Source: Samsonia erythrinae (GTDB lineage: Bacteria; Pseudomonadota; Gammaproteobacteria; Enterobacterales; Enterobacteriaceae). From it: a stretch of DNA of 64,000 nt. The position numbers and the translations under genes were made by a program. The stretch is from contig NZ_SMBY01000008.1 of assembly GCF_004342665.1 (NCBI RefSeq), positions 62,001-126,000 of the forward strand, in the 5' to 3' direction. This document shows positions 8,794 to 16,321 of the stretch, piece after piece; within the stretch, counting starts at the first letter, position 1; every line of letters starts with the position of its first letter. Under the pieces are notes generated by a model that saw only the letters and a list, made by a program, of their open reading frames with translations, searched no databases and had not been told where the DNA came from.

Positions 8794-9149
8794 TTAATAT
8801 TTCCTTTATTTTTACTCAACAGGAAGTCCATGAAAGATGCCGATTCTGGGAATTGCGCTTTTTCTGTTTCAAACTGCTGGCGAGCTTCACTATCACGACC
8901 CGTATTGGCGTACAGCAAGCCAAGTTGAGCATGGAGCCCCGGTGGTACAGGTTTATTGGCGGCTTTCGCTTTTTCGAGCGATGTGTTCAAAGCCAGAATC
9001 TGCTGCTCTGGCCCAACTTTATCTTGTTGATAATAATCATAAAGCGCTGGCTGATAGCTGTCCCAGCTATAAATCGTTTTCGGTTGAGATGCGCAACCCG
9101 CCAGTGCCGTCGCCGCAAGCAGCAGGATTATTTTCTTATGAGATAACAT
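8790..9149 (-). CDS. DUF4810 family lipoprotein
   Basis: A small 119-residue lipoprotein with lipobox ALAGC (Cys near 19). The mature part starts with a Tyr/Trp-rich stretch (TIYSWDSYQPALYDYYQ) and continues as helix pairs reminiscent of one or two TPR units (HAQLGLLYANTGRDSEARQQFETEK). This is the DUF4810 family, typically encoded between a CsgG-like gene and a GNA1162 gene. It follows the CsgG-like gene by 18 bp and overlaps the next start by ATGA, so the three are one translation-coupled operon. Function unknown; an adaptor in an outer-membrane assembly is plausible. Confidence 0.88.
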   Translation of the reverse strand: MLSHKKIILLLAATALAGCASQPKTIYSWDSYQPALYDYYQQDKVGPEQQILALNTSLEKAKAANKPVPPGLHAQLGLLYANTGRDSEARQQFETEKAQFPESASFMDFLLSKNKGNIK

Positions 9150-9167
9150 GGTGATATTCCTATTCCA

Positions 9168-9839
9168 TTAGTTCGCAGGACGCCAGGCGCCGCTTTCAAT
9201 TCCCGCTACCAGGTTATTGACGGCTTCACGGATAGCCAAATCCAGCACCTTGCCGTTCAACGTAGAGTCATAGCTGGCCGTCCCGCCGAAACCGATAATT
9301 TCACGGTTGGACAGCGTGTACTCTCCGGCACCCTGTACGGAATAGACCACCTCAGAGGTTTGTACATTCACCACGTTCAGCGTGGTTTTGGCATAGGCGA
9401 CCTGGGTTTTACCGCGGCCAAGAATGCCCCATAGCTGGTGGTCGCCGACTTCTTTACGGCCAAACTCGGTCACATCCCCTGTAATGACATAGTTTGCGCC
9501 CTTCAGCGTCTGCGTTTGGCCTTTAATGCCCGCTTCTGCTTTCAGCTCTTCCATGTTGGTGCGATCCAACACATTAAAGCGACCGCTCTGCTGAAGATGG
9601 CTGACAAGAATGGTTTTAGATTGATTACCTAAGCGGTCAACGCCATCAGAGAAAATCCCGTTCATGTAGTTGGAACGGTTTTCAAACTTTCCGACTGAAA
9701 TCGGGCTGCGAACCCCCTGGTAAGGCGTACTGTAAGACGTCACTTTTGGCGCCTCCACAGTACGAGAAGATTCTGAAGCACATCCGCTCAGTAACACAGC
9801 GGATATGAATACAGAATACAGAACGATTTTTTTATTCAT
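9168..9839 (-). CDS. CsgG/HfaB-family outer-membrane lipoprotein
   Basis: A 223-residue protein from ATG 9839, chosen over an in-frame upstream start at 9857 because AAGGGA stands 8 nt before it and MNKKIVLY begins a proper lipoprotein signal (lipobox LSGC). The mature region has the CsgG fold signatures: PISVGKFENRSNY, GRFNVLDRTNMEEL, YVITGDVTEFGRK and a closing AVNNLVAGI. CsgG forms the curli secretion channel, but no csgA, csgB, csgE or csgF is nearby and the partners here are DUF4810 and GNA1162 lipoproteins. It is therefore probably a relative with a different, uncharacterised cargo or a structural role. Confidence 0.88.
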   Translation of the reverse strand: MNKKIVLYSVFISAVLLSGCASESSRTVEAPKVTSYSTPYQGVRSPISVGKFENRSNYMNGIFSDGVDRLGNQSKTILVSHLQQSGRFNVLDRTNMEELKAEAGIKGQTQTLKGANYVITGDVTEFGRKEVGDHQLWGILGRGKTQVAYAKTTLNVVNVQTSEVVYSVQGAGEYTLSNREIIGFGGTASYDSTLNGKVLDLAIREAVNNLVAGIESGAWRPAN

Positions 9840-10251
9840 AGCACAATCCCTTAACATTAAATTAACACAAACAAAATGCTGTTATTGATTAATAATGAAA
9901 ATGCCGAAAACACTATTTAGCCGCCTTAGGGTTTAAGCGCACTTAAATAGCGACAAGCATTATGAGGAACATAAGGAAAAGTAACTAGTTGTTTCACGAT
10001 AAAATTAATGAAAATAATAAAAGCAGAATCGTCGCTTGCCACCACCAAAAACCACACCAAAAACAAGGTGATACGCAACCAACTCATTACTTTTACACAA
10101 CATCGTAACCCAATGAAAAAATTCAATAATCACATTAAAAGCCTGCATAGAATTTAACATTACACTACCTTACCTGCGCTATATCAAGGTCACCGCACGA
10201 TTCAGCGATTAGGATGAAAACAGCGGATCGTGCTGGCTCAGGGGGAAGGTA
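9840..10251. promoter_or_regulatory. Divergent promoter region, CsgG-like operon / aegA
   Basis: A 412-bp gap. The left half is AT-rich and should carry the minus promoter of the lipoprotein operon. On the right, 10165-10200 contains TATATCAAGG, a half match to an FNR/CRP-type site; the left arm is poor, so I do not call it. The aegA start is preceded by a strong GGGGGAAGG ribosome site. No further gene is convincing here. Confidence 0.4.
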
Positions 10252-12276
10252 ATGAATCGATTTGTGATTGCCAGTGTTCAAGACTGTATGGGATGCCGTG
10301 CATGTGAAATTGCCTGTGTGATTTCACACAATGACGAACGGTATCCCGATAGCGATGCCGTCTTTCAGCCCAGAATCAAGGCATTTAATACACCGAAACT
10401 GCGAGCTGCCGTGACATGCCGCCACTGTGAAGAGGCCCCCTGCGCCAGCGTGTGTCCAACGCAGGCATTGATCAGAAAAGACAATAGCATTCAGCTCATT
10501 CAGGAAAAGTGCATCGGCTGTAAAAGTTGTGTACTGGCTTGTCCATTCGGCGCGATCTCCATGATCACAAACCCGACAGATAATCGCACCGTCGCGCATA
10601 AATGCGATCTCTGCGCCGAACGTTCTCAAGGGCAAGCCTGTGTCGAAGCCTGTCCGACTCAGGCACTGCAATTGTTTAGTGAGCAATCATTAGCGGCTCA
10701 TCGTCAGGAAAAGCAGCAAATGACGGCGCTGCGCTCTTCAGCCTACGGGCAACATGAAACACCGCAACGGAAAAAAATCACGTCCAATCCTCTCAGCAAA
10801 AGAAAAAACTGGCCGCGTCGGGACGCGGAGAAAAAACCGCTGTCGCACAGAAAATCGACCTTTGATGAAATCTATTACGGCTTCACGCCCCGGCAGACTG
10901 AAGATCAGGCAGGCCGCTGCCTCTCCTGCGGAAAACGTGCGATTTGCGAGTGGACCTGTCCACTGCATAACAATATCCCTGAACTTCTGAATCTGGCGAA
11001 ACAGGGACGCATCCTTGAAGCCGTAGAACTGTCGCACAAAACCAGCAGTCTGCCGGAAATCTGCGGCCGGGTGTGCCCTCAGGATCGGCTCTGTGAAGGG
11101 GCCTGCACGCTGGGTCAGGAGTATGGTGCCATCACCATCGGTAACGTTGAACGCTACATCACCGATACCGCGATGGAAATGGGCTGGTCACCCGACATGA
11201 CGCACATCGCGTCCAGCGGAAAACGCGCGGCGATCGTCGGCGCAGGCCCCGCCGGACTGGCCTGTGCCGATGTCCTGGCGCGCAACGGCGTACAGGCCGT
11301 CGTATTCGATCGCCACCCGGAAATCGGCGGCCTGCTCACGTTCGGCATTCCGCCGTTCAAGCTGGATAAACGCGTTCTGGCCCGCCGCCGTGAAGTCTTT
11401 AGCGCCATGGGCATTGAGTTTCAATTGAATACCGAAGTGGGGAAAGATATTTCCCTGTCTCAGCTTCTGGAGGATTACGATACGGTCTTCCTCGGCGTCG
11501 GCACTTACCGTTCCATGAAGGCCGGCATTGAAAATGAAACGGCCCCCGGCGTCTTTGATGCGCTGCCTTTCCTTATCGCCAATACCAAACACGTTATGGG
11601 ACTACCAGAGCGTGACGATGAACCTTACATCTCAATGGCAGGGAAACGGGTGGTGGTGCTCGGCGGCGGCGATACCGCAATGGACTGTCTGCGAACCTCC
11701 ATTCGACAAGGCGCCCTTTCTGTAACCTGTGCGTATCGCCGTGATGAAGCCAATATGCCCGGCTCGAAAAAAGAGGTGAAAAATTCCCGCGAAGAAGGCG
11801 TGACGTTCATGTTTAACGTTCAGCCACAGCAGGTTTGCCTCAACGAACACGGTGAAGTTTGCGGTATTCGTCTGGTTCGCACCGAACTGGGTGAACCTGA
11901 CGCCAGTGGACGCCGCCGCCCGCGCCCCATACCCGGATCGGCATTCGTGCAGCCGGCGGAAGCCATTATCACCGCCTTCGGCTTTCAGGCGCACCCTATG
12001 CCGTGGCTGGATGAAGCCGAGGTCGGTCTGGATCGTCGGGGGTACATCACGGCCCCCCGTAATAGCCAGATACCTTGCCAGACCCGTCATCCGCGTATTT
12101 TTGCGGGCGGCGATGCCGTGCGCGGCGCCGATCTGGTTGTGACCGCCATTGCCGACGGGCGTCAAGCCGCATTGGGAATGCTGACGACGATGGGGATGAC
12201 CGCGAGAGCAGACGCCATGCCGGCACAGCCAGAGCACAACAAAATGAACGCCATCTGCGAGGAGCGCCGCTCATGA
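10252..12276 (+). CDS. aegA: AegA-type oxidoreductase: ferredoxin domain fused to GltD-like flavoprotein
   Basis: A 674-residue fusion, near the size of E. coli AegA. Residues 1-150 form a HydN-like 4Fe-4S electron carrier with CMGCRACEIAC, CRHCEEAPCASVCP, CIGCKSCVLACPFG and CDLCAE...CVEACP. After a basic linker comes a GltD-like part (about 200-655): Cys-rich CLSCGKRAICEWTCP, FAD-binding AAIVGAGPAGLACADV, NADPH-type VVVLGGGDTAMDC and a C-terminal IFAGGDAVRGADLVV. In E. coli AegA and paralog YgfT support anaerobic urate use with formate-linked electrons; here that role is inferred by homology. The strong Shine-Dalgarno GGGGGAAGG fixes the start. It overlaps the next ferredoxin gene by ATGA, so the two are coupled. 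Confidence 0.92.
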   Translation: MNRFVIASVQDCMGCRACEIACVISHNDERYPDSDAVFQPRIKAFNTPKLRAAVTCRHCEEAPCASVCPTQALIRKDNSIQLIQEKCIGCKSCVLACPFGAISMITNPTDNRTVAHKCDLCAERSQGQACVEACPTQALQLFSEQSLAAHRQEKQQMTALRSSAYGQHETPQRKKITSNPLSKRKNWPRRDAEKKPLSHRKSTFDEIYYGFTPRQTEDQAGRCLSCGKRAICEWTCPLHNNIPELLNLAKQGRILEAVELSHKTSSLPEICGRVCPQDRLCEGACTLGQEYGAITIGNVERYITDTAMEMGWSPDMTHIASSGKRAAIVGAGPAGLACADVLARNGVQAVVFDRHPEIGGLLTFGIPPFKLDKRVLARRREVFSAMGIEFQLNTEVGKDISLSQLLEDYDTVFLGVGTYRSMKAGIENETAPGVFDALPFLIANTKHVMGLPERDDEPYISMAGKRVVVLGGGDTAMDCLRTSIRQGALSVTCAYRRDEANMPGSKKEVKNSREEGVTFMFNVQPQQVCLNEHGEVCGIRLVRTELGEPDASGRRRPRPIPGSAFVQPAEAIITAFGFQAHPMPWLDEAEVGLDRRGYITAPRNSQIPCQTRHPRIFAGGDAVRGADLVVTAIADGRQAALGMLTTMGMTARADAMPAQPEHNKMNAICEERRS

Positions 12277-12791
12277 ATCAATTTGTTATTGCCGAGGCCG
12301 AAAAATGCATCGGCTGCCGAACCTGTGAAATTGCCTGCGCGGTAGCCCACAGCGGTGGTCAAAGCGCGCAACTGCGCCCTTCTCACTTCTTTCCTCGCCT
12401 GAAAGTGATAAAAACCGCCAGCATCAGCGTTCCCGTGCTTTGCCGCCAGTGTGAAAACGCACCTTGCGCCAGTGTGTGTCCCAATGACGCATTGGTACGC
12501 GATCGGGATAGCATTCAGGCCATTCAGTCCCGCTGTATTGGCTGCAAAAGCTGCGTCATCGCCTGCCCTTTTGGCGCCATCAACGTCGTGCTCCCCACCA
12601 GTGACGACGAACAAGTACACCTCGTGCAGAGCGAGATCCACAAATGCGACCTTTGCGTGGACGTCGCCGCCGATCCTTCTTGCATCAACGTGTGTCCAAC
12701 CTCAGCGCTGCGGCTGGTGACGACAGCGGATCTACACAGACAAACGCAGGAAAAGCAGCAACGTTCAGCGCAGAGCTGGACTCATCAGTAA
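12273..12791 (+). CDS. HydN/YgfS-like 4Fe-4S ferredoxin electron carrier
   Basis: The true start is the ATG at 12273, overlapping the aegA stop; a longer frame from 12075 lies inside aegA and is spurious. The 172-residue product has four cysteine clusters: CIGCRTCEIAC, CRQCENAPCASVCP, CIGCKSCVIACPFG and CDLCVD...CINVCP, consistent with up to four 4Fe-4S clusters. It closely resembles the N-terminal domain of the neighbouring AegA, suggesting duplication. Such proteins pass electrons between a dehydrogenase (formate in E. coli) and a reductase or oxidase. Translation coupling to aegA supports a direct partnership. Confidence 0.9.
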   Translation: MNQFVIAEAEKCIGCRTCEIACAVAHSGGQSAQLRPSHFFPRLKVIKTASISVPVLCRQCENAPCASVCPNDALVRDRDSIQAIQSRCIGCKSCVIACPFGAINVVLPTSDDEQVHLVQSEIHKCDLCVDVAADPSCINVCPTSALRLVTTADLHRQTQEKQQRSAQSWTHQ

Positions 12792-13096
12792 AGCAGGGAA
12801 GTACGCCACGAAAATGTGATACTGATACGTTTGTCGCATCTAATTAATAATTTTCGCCGATTTATTCATCGATTTTTCTTTAGATCGCATATTAGTCTGA
12901 TAATATGCATCTGTAATATCTGATAGATTCCTATCGAGGCACGACCCCTTAAAATACTTTGCGCGGTGAAACGAAAACGTTATCGTTTTGAACACCTCAA
13001 GATGCTCTCCTGCGTGTGCCGCGTAACAGCGCCAACGCACATACGGCTTGAGGTATATCGGACCTACACTATTTTATCGCCATCATGGAGTGAACA
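12792..13096. promoter_or_regulatory. 305-bp gap with PurR-like palindrome before yieE
   Basis: The gap holds ACGAAAACGTTATCGT (12971-12986), which matches the PurR consensus ACGCAAACGTTTGCGT at about 12 of 16 positions and contains the exact inverted pair AAAACG-N4-CGTTTT. A purine-linked gene (adeP) lies nearby and aegA is linked to urate in E. coli. PurR control is only a suggestion; another LacI-family protein could use this site. AT-rich DNA near 12840-12920 may hold a promoter. Confidence 0.35.
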
Positions 13097-13840
13097 ATGA
13101 CCTGCCATTTTGTCAGGTGGACAAGCACGGAAACGCTTCCTGACTTACAAAGACTGCCAGACAGGCTTATCGCATCAACGCAACATTTTTCAGCCAAACG
13201 CCGTGAGCGTTATCTGAAAAGCCGCGTGCTGCTGGCGGAAATGATGTTCTATTTTTTCGGCTATCCGCTATTACCCACGCTATTGATGTCCCCTGAAGGG
13301 CGTCCTTATTTTGCCGACCCCAACCTGCCCAATTTCAGCATCGGCTATGCCGGCAATACCATCGCCATCCTTCTGAGCGAAGAAGGAAAGGTGGGAATGG
13401 ATATCGAAATCGTTCATGTCAGGCCAACGAATCAGGTCGTTCCACAGATGCAGGCACAGACGCAGGCGGAACAGGCGTGGATTAACGCTCAGCGCGATCC
13501 GCTGGAAGCCTCAACGCAGCTATGCACGATCCGTCAGTCACTGATGAAAATCCCCGGCGTGAATAATTATCGGCCTGAGAGCCTGAAGCTCCACCCGGCC
13601 TCTGGCAGGCTGCGTTCAAGCAGCATTCCCGCCGTTGAAGTGATGAGCGACGTCGATGATTATCTGGCATGGGCCTGCGCCCACGTCCCCACGCTTAATC
13701 GATTGATGGTGTGGAAATACACCTCGGCAGCGGGAATGAAAAAAGCGGGAGAAATCGTCCAACAGCAGCGCCAGTCTGTACGCTATATGAAATTAACCAG
13801 CCACACGATAGAAAAAGCCACCTCTACCGCTTCACAGTAG
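13097..13840 (+). CDS. yieE: YieE-like 4'-phosphopantetheinyl transferase homolog, degenerate motifs
   Basis: A 247-residue protein of the Sfp/AcpT superfamily placed next to adeP and yieH, as yieE is in E. coli. It has the GRPYF strand (69-73) and the Mg-binding type motif GMDIE (100-104). Two usual signatures are altered: the NxSHS segment reads FSIGYAG (80-86), lacking the His, and the usual W-x-x-KE-A-x-x-K helix reads CTIRQSLMK (143-151), lacking the KE pair. Active family members transfer phosphopantetheine from CoA to carrier proteins; whether this one does is doubtful. No carrier-protein or synthase genes are nearby. The start ATG 13097 has a GGAG upstream. Confidence 0.75.
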   Translation: MTCHFVRWTSTETLPDLQRLPDRLIASTQHFSAKRRERYLKSRVLLAEMMFYFFGYPLLPTLLMSPEGRPYFADPNLPNFSIGYAGNTIAILLSEEGKVGMDIEIVHVRPTNQVVPQMQAQTQAEQAWINAQRDPLEASTQLCTIRQSLMKIPGVNNYRPESLKLHPASGRLRSSSIPAVEVMSDVDDYLAWACAHVPTLNRLMVWKYTSAAGMKKAGEIVQQQRQSVRYMKLTSHTIEKATSTASQ

Positions 13841-13863
13841 CCAGCCGCCGCATAGCAGGCTGA

Positions 13864-13886
13864 GGCTCCGGGAAAGCCCCGGAGCC
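13864..13886. terminator. Hairpin between convergent yieE and adeP
   Basis: Exact 9-bp stem GGCTCCGGG (13864-13872) / CCCGGAGCC (13878-13886), loop AAAGC. There is no long U-tract on either side, but the GC-rich stem sits between two convergent stops, so it is a likely shared termination or mRNA-end structure. Confidence 0.6.
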
Positions 13887-13895
13887 ACGCGCAAA

Positions 13896-15233
13896 TTAAT
13901 GCGCGTCGATAAACACAATTTTCAGCAGGAACAGCAGCGCAACCACCACGACGCAAGGGCTGATCTCACGCCAGCGCCCTGTCGCCAATTTCATGACGCA
14001 GTAAGAAATGAACCCCAGCGCAATCCCTTCGGTAATTGAGAAGCTGAACGGCATCATCACGGCGGTAATAAAGGCCGGAACGGCCTCCGTCAAATCATCC
14101 CACTTCACGCGCGCCAGGCTGGACGTCATCAATACGCCCACGTAAATCAAGGCGCCGGCAGCCGCATACGCCGGCACCATCCCTGCCAGCGGCGACAAGA
14201 AGATCACCAGCAGGAATAGCAGCCCCACGACCACGGCGGTCAGCCCCGTGCGGCCACCAACGGATACGCCGGAAGAGCTTTCAATATACGCGGTGACAGA
14301 TGACGTTCCGAGAAACGATCCGGCGACCGAACTGACGCTATCCACATACAGCGCCTGCTTCATCCGTGGGAACTTACCGCGGGCATCCACCAACCCCGCC
14401 TTATCCGTCACACCGATCAGCGTGCCGGACGAATCAAACAGGTTAACCAGCATGAAGGAGAAGATAATCCCCGACATCCCGAGGTTAAGCGCCCCGGCCA
14501 GATCAACCTGACCGACGACCGATGTAACGCTCGGCGGCATCGAAAACACGCCGGAAAACGTCACATCCCCCAACAGCAGACCAATTGACGTCGTCACGAC
14601 GATGGAGATCAGTACCGCGGCATGAATATTGCGTGAAGCCAACGCCACAATAATAAAAAAACCCAGCGCCCCTAACAGAACGCTATGTGAGGTCAGGTTG
14701 CCAATCGTCACCAGCGTCTCAGGGTTGGGAACGATAATGCCGGCGTTTTTCAGGCCCATCATGGCAATAAACAACCCGATGCCGCTCGCGATCCCTAAAC
14801 GCAGGCTAAGCGGGATATTGGCTATCATCCAGTAGCGAATCTGGAACAGCGTCAGCAAAAGGAAACCGATTGCGCCCCAGAAAATCGCCCCCATCGCAAC
14901 CTGCCATGGCAGCCCCATCGCCCCCACAACCACAAAGGCGAAAAACGCATTCAGCCCCATTGCAGGCGCCAGCGCCACAGGCAAGTTAGCCAGCAGCCCC
15001 ATTAAAATACTGCCGAATGCCGCAATCAGACAGGTGGTCACAAAGACCGCTTTGGTATCCATCCCCGCCGCGCCCAGAATCTGCGGGTTAACAAAAACAA
15101 TGTAGACCATGGTTAAAAACGTCGTGAAACCGGCAATCGTTTCCGTACGCGCTGTCGTGCCGTGTTGTTTCAGTTTAAACACGCGCTCCAGCAAGCCCTG
15201 CTCGGCAGCAAGACCGGGTTGTGATTTATTCAT
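13896..15233 (-). CDS. adeP: Adenine permease AdeP (YieG/PurP), NCS2-like azgA family
   Basis: From ATG 15233 the product is 445 residues, the E. coli AdeP length; a TTG three codons upstream is also open. About 12-14 membrane spans are visible, with AzgA/GHXP-family stretches NPQILGAAGMDTKAVFVTTC, LAPAMGLNAFFAF and the conserved GTLIGVTDKAGLVD before SSVTAYIESSSGVSVGGRTGL. It imports adenine by proton symport at the inner membrane. E. coli adeP belongs to the PurR regulon; the upstream region here has only a poor PurR-like string near 15290. The genes on either side, yieE and yieH, preserve the E. coli neighbourhood. Confidence 0.93.
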   Translation of the reverse strand: MNKSQPGLAAEQGLLERVFKLKQHGTTARTETIAGFTTFLTMVYIVFVNPQILGAAGMDTKAVFVTTCLIAAFGSILMGLLANLPVALAPAMGLNAFFAFVVVGAMGLPWQVAMGAIFWGAIGFLLLTLFQIRYWMIANIPLSLRLGIASGIGLFIAMMGLKNAGIIVPNPETLVTIGNLTSHSVLLGALGFFIIVALASRNIHAAVLISIVVTTSIGLLLGDVTFSGVFSMPPSVTSVVGQVDLAGALNLGMSGIIFSFMLVNLFDSSGTLIGVTDKAGLVDARGKFPRMKQALYVDSVSSVAGSFLGTSSVTAYIESSSGVSVGGRTGLTAVVVGLLFLLVIFLSPLAGMVPAYAAAGALIYVGVLMTSSLARVKWDDLTEAVPAFITAVMMPFSFSITEGIALGFISYCVMKLATGRWREISPCVVVVALLFLLKIVFIDAH

Positions 15234-15621
15234 GAGTACCAATCCAAAGAAGGAAATAACTGTCGTCGGGTATCCTATAACAAAACCATACGTTTTTACG
15301 TTCCACCCGCATTTTTTTTCAGCCCATCAGCAAAACCGATGCGTTTTATGGGGCTGACATCGCCAAACGGATAAATCAACCCATTGAAATGACGTGATTT
15401 CAGGAAAAATCGTTCCAAAACGGCTTTATAGGTCGCAATATCAGGTCAGTTGGTTAAAGTAGGGCTTCATCTCGTTTCGAACGTGTAGGAATTGAGATAC
15501 CGGAGCGACGACGGTGCAAGGCGTCCCTGTGGCAACTTCATCATCCGGTTTCCCCGCAAGGGGATTTAAGTGACGAGTATTACGATTTCATCTTTTTTTA
15601 TTCCATCAATAAGGATTGGTC
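15234..15621. other. Divergent adeP / yieH gap containing an intergenic repeat copy
   Basis: A 388-bp gap. Left part: presumed adeP promoter on the minus strand. 15494-15554 is one copy of a 61-bp repeat also found after kup. 15551-15564 adds a small TCCCC-GCAA-GGGGA hairpin. A T7 run at about 15594 and AAGGA (15611-15615) lead into yieH. Nothing else is assignable. Confidence 0.5.
15494..15554 (+). repeat. 61-bp dispersed intergenic repeat, copy 1
   Basis: Runs from GAGATAC to GTTTCCC. It aligns without gaps over 61 bp to the reverse complement of 58857-58917, with 46 identical positions by hand count, most strongly in the core GTCCCTG. Both copies lie in intergenic DNA. The inner part is partly self-complementary, suggesting an RNA or DNA hairpin. 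Probably a genus-specific short intergenic repeat family. Confidence 0.65.
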
Positions 15622-16290
15622 ATGCCCCGTATCGAATGCGTCTTCTTCGACTGTGACGGCACGCTGGTTGATAGCGAAGTGCTGTGTTGCCAGGCTTATG
15701 TGAATATCTTCATCCCGTATGGCGTGAAGTTATCGCTGGAAGAGGTGATAAAAACGTATAAGGGCGTGAAGCTGTACGAGATCATTACGCGCATCAGCCA
15801 GCAGCACGGTTTAAGCGTATCGGTAGAAGAGGCGGAGCGCCATTTCCGGCAAGAGGTGAAACACCTTTTCGATGCGTTCCTGCAACCTATCGCTGGCGCA
15901 CGCGAGTTAGTGCAATCCATCACCGTCCCGATGGCCGTGGTATCCAATGGCCCGGTTAGCAAAATGCAGCACTCGCTTGGCCTGACGCACATGCTCGATC
16001 TGTTTGGCGACCACCTCTACAGCGGCTACGACCTGAAAAAGTGGAAGCCCGATCCGGCGGTGCTGTATCACGCCGCCGAGCAGTTACAACTCCCCATTGA
16101 GCGCTGCATTCTGGTTGAAGACTCCGCCGCAGGCGTACAGGCGGGCATCGCGGCGGGCATTCCGGTGTTCTACTATTGCGCCGATCCCCACAACCAGCCT
16201 ATCCATCACCCGCTGGTCACGATGTTCGACGACATGCGCGAACTGCCGCAAATCTGGCGCGAAAAAGGCTGGAATATCACCGCGCAGTAG
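15622..16290 (+). CDS. yieH: HAD-family phosphatase YieH (6-phosphogluconate phosphatase)
   Basis: A 222-residue HAD hydrolase from ATG 15622, which has AAGGA six bases upstream; a TTG at 15616 is also in frame. Motif I is FFDCDGTLVDSE (nucleophile Asp then acid/base Asp), motif II VVSNGP, motif III lysine in KKWKPDPAV and motif IV ILVEDSAAGVQAG. This is the beta-phosphoglucomutase-like subfamily with an alpha-helical cap. E. coli YieH hydrolyses 6-phosphogluconate and other small phosphates in the cytoplasm. It stands divergent from adeP, as in E. coli. Confidence 0.88.
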   Translation: MPRIECVFFDCDGTLVDSEVLCCQAYVNIFIPYGVKLSLEEVIKTYKGVKLYEIITRISQQHGLSVSVEEAERHFRQEVKHLFDAFLQPIAGARELVQSITVPMAVVSNGPVSKMQHSLGLTHMLDLFGDHLYSGYDLKKWKPDPAVLYHAAEQLQLPIERCILVEDSAAGVQAGIAAGIPVFYYCADPHNQPIHHPLVTMFDDMRELPQIWREKGWNITAQ

Positions 16291-16304
16291 CACATCCAAA
16301 GAGG

Positions 16305-16321
16305 GCCAGCCTCAGGCTGGC
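16305..16321. terminator. Hairpin at the convergent end of yieH and the ABC permease
   Basis: GCCAGCC (16305-16311) and GGCTGGC (16315-16321) pair around TCA, which is the stop codon of the minus-strand permease. On the minus strand it is followed by CCTCTTTGG, on the plus strand by TTATTG. It likely ends both transcripts, though the U-tracts are weak. Confidence 0.55.

Noticed and set aside
9926-10126. 66-codon minus-strand ORF in the CsgG/aegA gap
   Set aside because: No ribosome site and biased to Phe/Ile/Val from AT-rich DNA; lies across the expected promoter.
10165-10200. FNR site before aegA
   Set aside because: Only the ATCAA half is present; the partner half does not match TTGAT.
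11632-12237. 201-codon minus-strand frame inside aegA
   Set aside because: Antisense to a clear Fe-S/flavoprotein gene in GC-rich codons; no ribosome site or recognizable domain.
12075-12272. N-terminal extension of the ferredoxin gene
   Set aside because: The extra residues are Arg/Ser-rich and overlap aegA in another frame; the family N-terminus and ATGA coupling support 12273.
15286-15310. PurR-like site before adeP
   Set aside because: The string ACGTAAAAACGTATGG is out of register with the PurR consensus by one base and scores poorly by eye.
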